A stretch of 64,000 nucleotides of DNA from contig NZ_CP065589.1 in assembly GCF_021278965.1 (NCBI RefSeq), positions 3,043,001 through 3,107,000 of the forward strand, written 5' to 3'. A program made the position numbers and the translations under genes. Position 1 is the first letter of the stretch; the number at the start of each line of letters is the position of its first letter. Below are positions 53,014 through 63,509 of this stretch, piece after piece. The notes below the pieces were generated by a model that searched no databases, had not been told where the DNA came from, and saw only the letters and a list, made by a program, of their open reading frames with translations. The stretch comes from Chryseobacterium capnotolerans (GTDB lineage Bacteria > Bacteroidota > Bacteroidia > Flavobacteriales > Weeksellaceae).

Positions 53014-53785
53014 TTGAGTGTAAAAGCAAAAAAGCATCTTGGTCAACACTTTTTGACGGATGAAAACATCGCAAGAAAAATTGTAGAAGGTCTTAGTTTT
53101 GAGAACTATAACAACATCATGGAAGTAGGTCCCGGAATGGGAGTTCTTACCAAATATCTTCTTGAAAAAGATCAGAATATTTATCTTGCCGAAATTGATA
53201 CGGAATCTATAGAATATCTGAAAAACAACTATTCTAAGGTTACGGAAAATACTTTTGTAGGAGATTTCCTGAAACAGGACTTTAATTTTATCAAAAATGA
53301 GCAGATTGCCATTATTGGGAACTTCCCGTATAATATTTCATCTCAGATATTATTCCAGATCGTTGATCATTATGAGATGATTCCTGAAATGGTAGGTATG
53401 TTCCAGAAAGAGGTAGCTGAAAGGACTGCTGCAGTTCCAAGAACTAAAGATTATGGTATTCTGTCTGTTCTTATTCAGGCTTATTATGATGTATCCTATA
53501 TGTTTACGGTACATGAAAATGTATTTAATCCACCTCCGAAGGTAAAATCAGGTGTTATCCGCCTTACAAGAAACCCAAAAGAAGGTTTAGCCGGCAATGA
53601 AGTTCTTTTTAAGCAGATTGTAAAGACAGGCTTCAATCAAAGGAGAAAAAAAGCTGTCTAATGCTCTAAAAGCCTTAAATATTCCTGAAGCCTTAAAAGG
53701 TCATGAGTTTTTAGATAAAAGAGCGGAAGAGCTCAGCGTATCTGATTTCATCCACTTCGCCAATCTTTGGAAAGAAAACCAATAA
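53014..53785 (+). CDS. rsmA: 16S rRNA dimethyladenosine transferase RsmA (one-base frameshift)
   Basis: A 256-aa enzyme after repair. It dimethylates A1518 and A1519 of 16S rRNA, using S-adenosylmethionine, late in 30S assembly. Motifs: KKHLGQHFLTDENIARKIV, MEVGPGMGVLTKYLL (SAM loop), GDFLKQDF, GNFPYNISS (catalytic N-x-P-Y) and FNPPPKVKSGVIRL. As written it stops at NQRRKKAV; one A less in the seven-A run at 53646-53652 gives NQRRKKLSNALKALNIPEAL and the normal C-terminus (HFANLWKENQ). Kasugamycin-sensitivity genes can be lost naturally, but with many like errors nearby a miscall is more likely. The start is TTG (MSVKAKKHLG), with no better ATG upstream. Confidence 0.93.
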
Positions 53786-53794
53786 GATATTAAG

Positions 53795-53815
53795 AAAGCT
53801 CCTTTGAGGAGCTTT
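53795..53815 (+). terminator. Terminator of rsmA
   Basis: Stem AAAGCTCCT / AGGAGCTTT, loop TTG, followed by TT and ATT. Confidence 0.85.
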
Positions 53816-53835
53816 TTATTATTCTGTATAAAAAG

Positions 53836-53859
53836 AAAGCCTTTCACATGAAAGGCTTT
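53836..53859 (-). terminator. Terminator of choice-of-anchor-L gene 1
   Basis: Perfect 11-bp stem AAAGCCTTTCA / TGAAAGGCTTT, loop CA, with a T-rich flank on the minus strand. Confidence 0.8.
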
Positions 53860-53873
53860 ACTTAGTTATTTTA

Positions 53874-56231
53874 TTATTCTCTGTTCTTCAACATAATCCA
53901 GCCGGACCAGCTCATTTGAGTTTTAGATTTCGGATATTCGTAAGTAAACTTATACCAATAGGTTGCAGAAGGTAATCTCTTACCAACCAATGTACCATCC
54001 CAAGTTGGAGTTTCTTTAGTAAACCTGAACATCTCTACTCCATATCTGTCATAGACAGAACCTGTAAAGTTTTTAAATTGTCCCAGAGACTTCAGATCCA
54101 ACACATCATTGACTCCATCATTATTAGGCGTAATAAAATTATTGATCTGTAATGTAAAGAAGTCAAAAGTTCCTATACAGTGAGTTCCTACTCTTCTTAC
54201 CAAAATAGTATAGTTCGTATTATCTAAAAGCCCTGAAAACACATTAGAATCCTGCCATGTAATTCCTTCATCAATAGAATATTCAAGACTGCTTGGGATA
54301 TTATTCATCGGAGGATTTACGGCAGTAATTGTCAGTGTTTTTTTAGATGTTTGATAATCTACTCCGGTTACATAAGGAATGGCTGCTCCCAATACTTTAG
54401 CCGAGAAGATTTGTTTACAGAATCCATTATCAATTTCAACAGTATAGATCCCCCATTTCTCCACCTCTATTTTTTGAGTGGTGGCTCCTGTACTCCATTT
54501 GTATTTATATTTAGGTCCGGCTCCAGCATCCAGGGTTACACGGTCTCCATCACACATTTCAACGTCTGCCAGTGGGCTTTTAATTTCAGGGACCACCTCA
54601 ATTCTTATGGTTGCAGGGTTAAGAGATTTACATCCTTTTGCGCCTATTGCGTATACCGTAAATACAGTGGTCTGATGCAGGGTAACGGTTTGCATATTGC
54701 CTGTCCCAGGGAAATTGCTCCAAAGATAAGTATCTCCTCCCTCAGCTGTAAGTGTTACACTTTCTCCCGGACATATTTGTATTGCTGATGTTTTAAGTTT
54801 AGCAACAGGTGTCTCTTCTTTAAATAATTTTAATTCAACTATTTTTCTACAAAACCCTCCATTTGAAACAACTACATGTAAAATCTGGCCATCAGTCCCA
54901 TCATAGTTCAGAATATTTTGGATATAATTATTATTTTCCGCTAATGCATCAGCCTGATTTTCATAAAATTTAAATATGGCTCCCGGAGTTGTACTAATAG
55001 TAGGCTTAATTGTACTTAAATCAAAAGTAGTAATATCCGGCGTACTACAAAGCAACAATGTGGCATCGTGTGCTTCAGGGGTGAATCCACCATGAATTTC
55101 TATAGAAGCTTTACCCGGACATGGATTTCCAGGAACGCTTACTTCAATGGTATAAGTCCCAGGCTGTGTAGCAGTCACAACATTGGTGGTCGCATTGGGA
55201 ATCAAAGTTCCGTTATAATACCATTGGTATAATAAGTTTGGATCATTTACAGATGCGGTAAGTACCTGAGGTACGTTATCACAGACATTAATATCACTAG
55301 GTAATTTGGTTCCACCAGGACCTAAAAGATCTACTCCTATATTGAAAGATCCTCCTTCCAAAAATACTGCAGAATCGAAACCATGGTCAAGATAATCTGC
55401 AATCACCATTTTAAAATGGTACTCCTGTCCAGCTACTACATCAGCAACTGCCGTAAGCGGTACCGTTCTTCCATTAAAATTGGTTACAACACTAGGATTA
55501 TTATACCCTCCGAAATACTGTTCGTTAACCGCTCCGCAAGTGGTTCCGATTGCCGGGTGGATATTGGTGATACTTACTGGTCCGGCTCCTCCAGGCAACA
55601 CAGCCATATTCGTATAAGGGCCGCCTGCAGTAGGTTTCAATAATATAATAAACGCATCTGCATATTTACAAGGATAAGTACCTGTATATTCTTCAGATGC
55701 AATTAAATAATTAAATTTGATTTGAGAAGTGGTAGGTACAAAGTCAAACTCCAAAAGTACCGCATCATTTAAATCATCTGCTGGTACTCCAATAACCTGT
55801 GCCAGATCAGAATCTGTTCCGCCTCCATTGACATCACTATTACTGGCTTCAAAACTATTCCCTGCTTTTCTTGCATATCCTGTAGAAAGTACAATCCCAT
55901 CTTTAAACGGAAAATTAGTTGTTGCCTTATGAAAGTATCCCCAAGCTCTGTCAGCTTCTCCTACAGCATGATTTGGAGTAATTTTCACGTTGGTTACATT
56001 AGGAGTAACGCAAGTATTGGTCCCAGATGAAATTAAAACATCTTTCACTAATTTTTCTATCGTAAAATTAGATTCCGGATATCCGGGAGCATTCACATCA
56101 ATAAAGGCTCCTGCTTTTTTAGACTGGGCGCTTGCCTGGCTTTTTATGATAGGTCTGGGTTGATGATTTTGAGAAAACGAAAAATTCGAGATAAATAAAA
56201 ATAATAAACAAATCGGTAGGTATCTTATCAT
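53874..56231 (-). CDS. Choice-of-anchor-L protein 1, T9SS type B
   Basis: A 785-aa surface protein: signal peptide (ending FSFS-Q), choice-of-anchor-L domain (about 50-300; GIVLSTGYARKAGNSFEASN, EYTGTYPCKYADAFIILLKP, GRTVPLTAVADVVAGQEYHF), two to three Ig/PKD-like modules (VNDPNLLYQWYYNGTLIPNA, GESVTLTAEGGDTYLWSNFP) and the C-terminal type B sorting domain (about 700-785; NNFITPNNDGVNDVLDLKSL, SVYDRYGVEMF, GWIMLKNRE). Proteins of this architecture are exported and attached to the cell surface in gliding Bacteroidetes; the ligand is unknown. It is the first of three tandem paralogs, each with its own promoter and terminator. Confidence 0.9.
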   Translation of the reverse strand: MIRYLPICLLFLFISNFSFSQNHQPRPIIKSQASAQSKKAGAFIDVNAPGYPESNFTIEKLVKDVLISSGTNTCVTPNVTNVKITPNHAVGEADRAWGYFHKATTNFPFKDGIVLSTGYARKAGNSFEASNSDVNGGGTDSDLAQVIGVPADDLNDAVLLEFDFVPTTSQIKFNYLIASEEYTGTYPCKYADAFIILLKPTAGGPYTNMAVLPGGAGPVSITNIHPAIGTTCGAVNEQYFGGYNNPSVVTNFNGRTVPLTAVADVVAGQEYHFKMVIADYLDHGFDSAVFLEGGSFNIGVDLLGPGGTKLPSDINVCDNVPQVLTASVNDPNLLYQWYYNGTLIPNATTNVVTATQPGTYTIEVSVPGNPCPGKASIEIHGGFTPEAHDATLLLCSTPDITTFDLSTIKPTISTTPGAIFKFYENQADALAENNNYIQNILNYDGTDGQILHVVVSNGGFCRKIVELKLFKEETPVAKLKTSAIQICPGESVTLTAEGGDTYLWSNFPGTGNMQTVTLHQTTVFTVYAIGAKGCKSLNPATIRIEVVPEIKSPLADVEMCDGDRVTLDAGAGPKYKYKWSTGATTQKIEVEKWGIYTVEIDNGFCKQIFSAKVLGAAIPYVTGVDYQTSKKTLTITAVNPPMNNIPSSLEYSIDEGITWQDSNVFSGLLDNTNYTILVRRVGTHCIGTFDFFTLQINNFITPNNDGVNDVLDLKSLGQFKNFTGSVYDRYGVEMFRFTKETPTWDGTLVGKRLPSATYWYKFTYEYPKSKTQMSWSGWIMLKNRE

Positions 56232-56247
56232 AATATTTTTGTTTCAA

Positions 56248-56255
56248 CAAATTTA
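56248..56255 (-). promoter_or_regulatory. Likely -7 box of anchor-L gene 1
   Basis: TAAATTTG on the minus strand, exact TAnnTTTG, 16 bases before the ATG; the nearest TTG is 15 bases upstream, slightly short of the usual spacing. Confidence 0.4.
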
Positions 56256-56444
56256 ATTTTTTTAAATATACAATACACATATTTATATTTTTTATAAAAA
56301 AACTATAACATTTTAACCAACAATATACATTTACCAGTAATTAAAATGTTTTTAATAAAATGATAATACAAATTCAAAATACAATTTATAAAATTCTCTC
56401 TTACTCAATAATATTTCAAAAACACCCACAACATAAAAGATTAT

Positions 56445-56484
56445 AAACAACAAAACTCTTCAGAAATGAAGAGTTTTGTTGTTT
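56445..56484 (-). terminator. Terminator of anchor-L gene 2
   Basis: Perfect 18-bp stem AAACAACAAAACTCTTCA / TGAAGAGTTTTGTTGTTT with loop GAAA. Confidence 0.9.
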
Positions 56485-56503
56485 ACTTTATATTTAAATA
56501 ATT

Positions 56504-59500
56504 TTAATTTCTATTTTTTAGCAAAATCCAGCCTGAGCGTTGTTCCAATTTCTTGTTTGCCGGATTCTCCCACTGAACTCTATACCAATAGGTCCCTGTA
56601 GGTAAATTAATTCCTTTTAAAGACCCGCGCCATACAACATCTCCTTTTGATGCTTTAAAGACTTCCGCTCCATATCTATCGAAAATAGAAGCTGCAAAAT
56701 CTTTATATCCACTGATACCGCTAAAGTCTATTGTATCATTTATTCCATCCATATTAGGAGTAATAGCATTACTAAGTACAAACGTGAAATAATCTATAGA
56801 GGTTCCACATTTAGCATTCTTTACTCTGACCATTAAATGATACATGGTGTTCTCCATAACCCCATTGAATACATTGGATTCCTGCCAGGTTACTCCATTA
56901 TTGATAGAATATTCCAAAGCACCTCCTGTTGGATTACTTGCCGTAAGTGTCAAAATATCCTTATTATATACAACATTGGTAATTTCAGGAAGATCAGGAT
57001 TAATAAGCTGTGCTGTAAATACTTTAGAACACACTCCATTACTAATGGTCACAGAATAAGTTCCTGCAATTTTTGTAGTAATAGTCTGTGTTGTAGCTCC
57101 AGTACTCCACAAATAGGTATAATTAAGCCCTGGCCCTGCATCAAGAATTCCATCATCACCTGCACATACATATACATTTTCCAATGTTGAAACAATAGCA
57201 GGAACTACTTCAATTTTTATCTTAGCCGGAGCAAGGGAGCTGCATCCGTTACCTCCCAATGCAAATACAGAATACTCTGTAGTAACTGTAGGGGTCACTA
57301 CCTGTGTATCCCCGTTTCCGGTAAGACCTACCCAATTATAAGTTACTCCTCCTGTAGCAGTAAGAGTAACAGACTCACCAGCACATATTTTCACTTTATC
57401 CGCGGAAACACCTGCTATTGGAGGCCCTACTAACACAGTAACAGTTGCTGGTGTAGCAGAAGCACATCCATTTGCTCCTATAGCTGTTACGGTATACACG
57501 GTAGTACTTGTTGGAGATACCGTCTGGGTATTTCCGGTTCCTGTAAGCCCATTCCCCCAAACATAGGTAACCCCGCCAGAGGCCGTCAGAGTTACTGACT
57601 CTCCTTCACATATACGAGGTTCGGATGACACAAGTCCTGCTACCGGTTTCACTGTATCCTGAGCTACCGTTACCGTTGCAGTATATGAACACTGCAGATT
57701 TCCGGGCTGAAATACATTGGTAACAGTTAATGTGTATGTACCCCCTGCATTTACTACAGGGGTAAGAGTATTACCTCCTGAAACAATAGTTCCACCAACT
57801 GTAGTCCATACAATAGTAGAACCTGCTGGGATTACCGATGCCGAGGCATTAAGTGTAATCTGAGGAGTTGTACAGGTAATAGTCTGTGGGGCTGCAATGG
57901 TTAAAGTTATTTCTGCTGTTCTCAACAATTGCAGAGACACTACATAAGTACATCCTCCATTGCTTACTCTTACATATACCGTCTGATTGGCTGAAATAGG
58001 GGTATAGGAAGTAGGGGCTGCAATAAAACTAGCATTACCAGCATTAGCATCAGCCTGATTTACGTAATAGGTAAATGTAACTCCCGCAGCTGTAGTAATC
58101 TGCCCTTCTGATTCTTTAAGATTATAGGTTAATCCTGGTTGATAACACTTATGAAGAATGGCATCTTTAGCTGTAAATGGCTCTGATACCTCAATAGTGA
58201 TTGTAGCCGGTGTAGCAGAAGCACATCCGTTAGCACCAATAGCAGTAACAGAATAGGTGGTAGTCACAGTAGGGGAAACTGTTTGTGTATTTCCGTTTCC
58301 TGGAAGTCCACCTCCCCAATTGTAAGTTGCTCCTCCTGAAGCGGTCAATATTATTGACTCTCCTTTACAAATTTTTAATTTAGGAGCTGTAAGAGACGGG
58401 TTAGGCGGTGCACTATTTCCTGTCACCGTTACTGTTGCAACTGTTGTACAAGTAGTATTTCCAGGTTGATATACTTGTGATATTGTTAATGTATATGTTC
58501 CAGGTGCATTGATTATAGGATTTAAAGTCGTTCCTCCTGAAACAATATTTCCTCCGGTGGTAGTCCAATTAAATGTTGCTCCTGTTGGATACACTGAAGC
58601 AGAAGCATCTAGTGTAATTTGAGAGTTAGCACAAGTCAATACCGAAGGAGGTACAATAGATGCCGTCATTTGTGGGGCCTTCACCAGTGTCAGCTCAGCC
58701 ACTTTAGCACAGAAGCCGTTACTCACTCTCACATATACTATACCTCCTGCACTTTGATGAGCTGCCGGATTAGGAATGGTATTGGCATTTCCAGCATTTG
58801 CATCTGCCAACGTGGTATAATAAGCAAAAGTGGCTCCTGCTGTTGTACTTATTGCAGGCTGCGCAACAGGTAAATTAAATGTAGCATTTCCAGTAACATA
58901 ACAGGCTGTTAATGTAGCATTCTGCACCGTAGGTGAAGTTCCACCCACTACAGTGATTGTTGCTTCTCCGGGACACGAACTTCCTTGTATATATACCTTA
59001 ACACTATATACACCCGGTTGTGTTGCCGTATAGCTGGCATTAGTTGCCCCCGAAATAGGGCTATTATTTAAAAACCACTGATAGGTTACATTAGGAACCT
59101 GAACAGAAGCTGTAAAAGTCTGAGGTGTATTATCACACATATTCACGGAGCTCGGCAGCTTCACACCACCAGGCCCAAGAATGCTTACTCCTAAATCAAA
59201 TGATCCAGCATCTAAGAATACGGCTGAATCATAATTAGGATCTTGAAAATCAGCCAGCACCATTTTAAAATGATAAGTCTGCCCAGGGATTACCGTTGCC
59301 TTTGCTGTTAAAGGAATGGTACGCCCATTAAAATTGGTTTCTATCTGAGCCGTGTTTGTTCCGCCATAATAAATCTCGTTTTTAGGTCCGCAATTAGGAT
59401 ATGCCGGACGAATGTTCGTTACACTTACAGGCCCTGCTCCCCCTGGAAGCACCGCCATATTGGTATAAGTAGGATCTCCTGCTTTCTTCAATAATAAAGC

Positions 59501-60087
59501 AAAACCGTCTGTGATATTACACGGAAAATTATCCTGATATTCTTTCGAAGCAAATAAATAGTTGAAAGTTATTTCAGAAGAAACGGCAATAAAATCAAAT
59601 TCTATATAAGTCGCATTAGCCAGCTTGTCATTAGGTATATTCAAAGCAGCAGCCAAATCGCTGTCTCCTCCTGTTCCCAAATCATCATTGAGATCACCTA
59701 TAAAAGTATTTCCCGCATTTTTAGCAAATCCGGTAGAAAGGATAACTCCTTTACTGAATGGAAAGTTTGTAGTTCCTTTATTAAAGTATCCCCAGCTTCG
59801 GTTTTGATTTGTGGGTGGTAAATTCGGGTATACTACCACATTGCTTACGTTATTACTGGCACATCCTCCGCCTGATATAAGAACATCTTTCACCAACTGA
59901 GTAATACTGTAAGAAGACTCAGGATAATTAGAAGTATTTATATTTATAAAAGTACCAGCTTTTGCCGCTGCACCGGTATTTTTTGAGAGGGTGCTTTTTT
60001 TACCACTCTATTCTGGGCAAAAATAAAGCTTCCTATAAAAACAAAAAATAACACTAAAAATAAACTTCCTTTCCTCCTATTTAACAT
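56504..60087 (-). CDS. Choice-of-anchor-L protein 2, T9SS type B (one-base frameshift)
   Basis: A 1194-aa surface protein after repair. The true start is at 60087 (MLNRRKGSLF), with a signal peptide ending SFIFA-Q; as written that frame stops 50 codons on, because the run at 59979-59984 has six T where seven are needed (then KAPSQKNTGAAAKAGTFINI continues into the long frame). The anchor-L domain (about 60-330) is followed by about six Ig/PKD-like modules in two alternating types, LTVTNVFQPGN-type and GESVTLTASGGVTY-type, then the type B sorting domain (SNAITPNMDGINDTIDF, GAEVF, GWILLKNRN). It is about 400 residues longer than its neighbours through added modules. Confidence 0.88.
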
Positions 60088-60103
60088 TTTATATTATTTT
60101 AAA

Positions 60104-60135
60104 CAAAAATACTATTTTTTTTGATTGAAATTCAA
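60104..60135 (-). promoter_or_regulatory. Promoter of anchor-L gene 2
   Basis: On the minus strand TTG, 21 bases, then TATTTTTG: consensus match, 16 bases before the ATG. It supports the start at 60087. Confidence 0.6.
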
Positions 60136-60214
60136 TTTAACATTATTTACATTATTACTAATTCAAACTTATTAATCGTAGAATATCAACTTTATTTATT
60201 TTAATATCATAAAA

Positions 60215-60240
60215 AAAGACTGACAAAATAGCCAGTCTTT
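60215..60240 (-). terminator. Terminator of anchor-L gene 3
   Basis: Stem AAAGACTGAC / GCCAGTCTTT with one mismatch, 15 bases past the stop; a T run follows on the minus strand. Confidence 0.8.
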
Positions 60241-60255
60241 CAATTATGATTTTAA

Positions 60256-62620
60256 TTATTCTATATTCTTAAGAAGGATCCAACCTGTTTTCACTGTTGG
60301 TAATTTGCTCGCAGGATCTTCAAAAGTAACCTGGTACCAATATGATGAAGATGGTAATCGTTTCCCCTGGAAGTAACCATCCCAATAAGGTCTAAATCTC
60401 TCAGCTTTGAAAACTTCTTTTCCGTAGCGGTCATAGATACTGCCACTAAAGCCTTTATACCCTACAATTCCTCTGAAATCAATAATATCATTGATATTAT
60501 CTCCATTTGGGGTAATTATATTTTTCATCACAAAAGTAAAATACTCAAGGAATCCTACACAACTTGTATTCTTCACCCTCACACGAATAGAAATTATTTC
60601 GTTTTTAGGCACGTTTGTAAATGTATTGGAAGCCTGCCATGTAAGTCCATTATCTACAGAATATTCCAACACCCCGTTACTAGGATTGCTTGCTGTAAGA
60701 ATCATGGTTCCTCTATCGTTATAATTAACCTTGATAATTTCAGGAACAACAGCCTTAATAACCTGTGTTTTAAATTCTTTAGAACAAACTCCATTCTTGA
60801 TTGTTACCGTATATTCTCCAGGTTTATTAACTGAAATAGTCTGCGTAGTCTCACCGGTACTCCATTCATAAGTATATGAAGGACCTGAACCTGCATCTAA
60901 AGTGATTCTGTCCCCTTCACAAATATGCCCGCCTTTCAATGTAGAAACAATAGCAGGTACTACTTCTACAGTAACTTCTGCCGGAACCAGAGACTTACAT
61001 CCTTGTGCACCGATGGCATATACAGAATAGGTTGTTGTTTTAGTTGGAGTCACAGTTCTTGTTCCGTCTGTTACAGAAGCTGTATCTTTCCATTGATATG
61101 TTACTCCACCGGTCGCTGTCATCAATACAGACTCTCCCAAACATATTTTCAGTTTTGCTACATTAAGACCGGCAGTAGGTGTTGCTTCCTTATTCAAAGT
61201 CAAAGTAGCAATCCTGCTGCAAAATCCTCCGTTAGTAACAAGAACGTGTAAAACATCCCCATCATTTCCGGTATAACTGGTCGTATTTTTAATATTATTA
61301 TTATTTTGAGCCTGTGCATCAGAAAGCTTAGTATAAAAACTAACTACAGCACCTGGTGTAGTCGTAATCATAGGTTTTGCAGCGTCTAAATTAAAAGTAG
61401 TCACCGTAGGTGTTGTACAAAGCTTAAGGACAGCATCCTGTACCGTAGGACTTGTTCCTCCTATAACGGTAATTTTAGCTTCTCCCGGACACTGGCTTCC
61501 TGGCACCATTACTTTTATGGAATATACTCCCGGTTCAGTGGCAACATACGCAACATTAGTTGCTCCTGGAATTACAACACCATCTTTGTACCATTGAAAG
61601 GTCATCCCCGGAACCAGCTCCAGCTGTGCTTTTAATGTCTTAGGTGCATTATCACACATATTAATAGTAGATGGCAGGTTTGCCCCGGTTTCATCTACAA
61701 TTTTAACTCCAATATCAAATGATCCTCCCTCCAGGAAAACAGCAGAATCTAAGCTATGATCTTTAGCATCTGCTATAACCATTTTGAAATGATAAGTTTC
61801 TCCAGGAATTACTGTCGCAATAGCTGTCAAAGGGATAGTTCTCCCTGCATAATTGATTCCCAGGTGTGGCATATTAATCCCTCCAAAATAAGCTTCATTG
61901 ATAGGTCCGCAAGAAAATCCTGGTCCACTAGGAACAATATTTGTAGCACTCACAGGGCCGGCATTCCCAGGTAATACTGCTAAGTTCGTATAAGTAGGAT
62001 CACCTACTTTTTTTCAGTAAAAGGGCAAAAGCATCTGAGAAACCTGTACATGGATATCCACCGGAATATTCTTCAGAAGCGAATATATAATTAAATCTTA
62101 CCTGAGTAGAATTAGGAACGAAATCAAATTCAAGTGCGACTGCATCTTTCAATTCTACAGTAGCATTAGTAGCCGCCACAAGATCAGGATCACTCCCTGC
62201 ACCAGCCGGTTCTTTACTCATATCACTATTAAAAGCATTCCCTGCATCTTTTGCATAGCCGGTAGTGAGTACAATCCCATCCTTAAAAGGAAAATTGGCT
62301 GTTCCTCTGTTAAAATACCCCCAAAATCTATTGGTGTCAAATATTGTATGGTTAGGAGATACTGTAACATTGGAAATATTTGCCGTTGTACAGGTACTTC
62401 CCCCATTAATCAGGATGTCTTTTACCAACTGTTCCGGAAAAAAACCTGTAGCAGGATATGGCGGAACATTTACATCTATAAAGTTCCCTGCTTTTGCACT
62501 TGCTCCAGTAGGTTTTATTTTCGTCTGCTTTCTATCAGGACTCACCTGTGAGAATGCAGAAGTAGAAGTCAGTAAAAACGTTAAAAGAAAAAAGTAGTGT
62601 TTAAATCTATAATACAACAT
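60256..62620 (-). CDS. Choice-of-anchor-L protein 3, T9SS type B (one-base frameshift)
   Basis: A 787-aa surface protein after repair, closest in length and order of domains to gene 1: signal peptide (ending SAFS-Q), anchor-L domain (about 50-300; GIVLTTGYAKDAGNAFNSDM, EYSGGYPCTGFSDAFALLLK), Ig/PKD-like modules (LVPGMTFQWYKDGVVIPGAT, GESVLMTATGGVTYQWKDTA) and the type B sorting domain (MKNIITPNGDNINDIIDF, GSIYDRYGKEVF, GWILLKNIE). As written it breaks after ALLLKKSR; one T less in the seven-T run at 62008-62014 gives ALLLKKVGDPTYTNLAVLPG, as in the paralogs. Confidence 0.88.
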
Positions 62621-62637
62621 TTTTATTTGATTTTGTT

Positions 62638-62664
62638 CAAATGTAGCAAAAATAACGATATCAA
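62638..62664 (-). promoter_or_regulatory. Promoter of anchor-L gene 3
   Basis: On the minus strand TTG, 16 bases, then TACATTTG, 18 bases before the ATG. Confidence 0.5.
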
Positions 62665-62942
62665 ATCAGCATTTCAAACACTTATTCTTCACTTTTCCAC
62701 AAAAATCAATAATAAATACATTTTATTTTTAAACTAATTGCAAATAATAAGAAATTCGAGCATAAAAAAACAGATCAATGCATCTTGACCTGTCTTTATA
62801 CTATTTGGAATTTTATACTACTTTTTTACATAGCTGTCATTAGCTATGCCGAAATACCATTCATTAACCGAAAGGAGATCATCTTCGATGATGACAATCA
62901 ATTTCAAATTGTATATACTTTTTTACTTTTTTCAAAGATTAT
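62665..62942. other. Intergenic region with a terminator and a doubtful small frame
   Basis: Apart from the terminator at 62770-62793, the minus strand can be read as KLIVIIEDDLLSVNEWYFGI and a few more residues to a TAG at 62818-62820. This looks protein-like, but no good start codon or ribosome site precedes it, so I leave it uncalled. Confidence 0.3.
62770..62793 (-). terminator. Terminator of the heptad-repeat protein gene
   Basis: Stem ACAGATCAA / TTGACCTGT with one mismatch, loop TGCATC; seven T follow on the minus strand. Confidence 0.7.
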
Positions 62943-63497
62943 TTATTCTTCTTTTTTTAATTGATCAATCTCGTCTTTTAACTGAGCAATAATATCCTTC
63001 AACGCTTTAATTTCGTTTTTGTTTGAACTTACATTGCTTTTTAGTATGACATTTTTGGCCTTTTCATTGTGATCTTCATCATCTTCCTCTTCATTGATTT
63101 CCTCAATGTCTTCCTGGATATCTTCGATATCTTCATTAATTTCCTCGATATCCTCACTAATCTCTTCGATGTCCTCACTGATTTCTTCAATATCTTCCTG
63201 AATGTCTTCAATATCTTCACTGATCTCTTCGATATCTTCCTGAATATCTTCAATCTTTTCGTGACTTTTATTCACAGACATCTGAATGAATATAGCAAGA
63301 TAAATAGCTTCCAGCGAAAGGACCGTAGTCAGGATCAGAAGCATCTTATCAAAGTCAACAATATTCAGCATGGGAAGCAAAAACGAAGTAACAAACAACA
63401 GAGTATGTACAATCAAAGACTGAATAGATCCTATCCATGAGGTAATACTGTCTGCTATTCTCTCAAGAACTTCTGTTTTTTCATTATATTTTTTCAT
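62943..63497 (-). CDS. Two-helix membrane protein with acidic heptad repeat
   Basis: A 184-aa protein. Two membrane helices (about 22-42 and 50-72) with WIGSIQSLIVHTLLFVTSF and TTVLSLEAIYLAIFIQMSVN recall the low-affinity iron permease/DUF1003 kind of small membrane protein, but the match is loose. Residues 82-137 are eight unbroken heptads of the form I-E-(D/E)-I-(Q/S/N)-E-(D/E), a clear coiled coil with almost only acidic outer positions, and a second coiled coil closes the protein (EIKALKDIIAQLKDEIDQLK). The long acidic coil should form a dimer or trimer on the cytoplasmic side. Function unknown. Followed by a terminator. Confidence 0.75.
   Translation of the reverse strand: MKKYNEKTEVLERIADSITSWIGSIQSLIVHTLLFVTSFLLPMLNIVDFDKMLLILTTVLSLEAIYLAIFIQMSVNKSHEKIEDIQEDIEEISEDIEDIQEDIEEISEDIEEISEDIEEINEDIEDIQEDIEEINEEEDDEDHNEKAKNVILKSNVSSNKNEIKALKDIIAQLKDEIDQLKKEE
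63087..63254 (-). repeat. In-gene tandem repeat, 8 units of 21 bases
   Basis: Codes the eight heptads above; units differ mainly at third positions (for example GATATC/GATATT/GATGTC), so the protein pattern is kept while the DNA has drifted. Copy number could change by slippage or unequal recombination. Confidence 0.7.
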
Positions 63498-63509
63498 CTT
63501 TTATTTTTT

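Noticed and set aside
59879..59896. Start of anchor-L gene 2 at an internal codon (59896)
   Set aside because: It would remove the signal peptide; a one-base repair at 59979-59984 links to a proper signal peptide at 60087 with its own promoter.
63087..63254. CRISPR-like or satellite repeat
   Set aside because: The 21-base units have no spacers and stay in frame, coding heptads in a membrane protein; long antisense frames here (such as 63069-63440 plus) are shadows.
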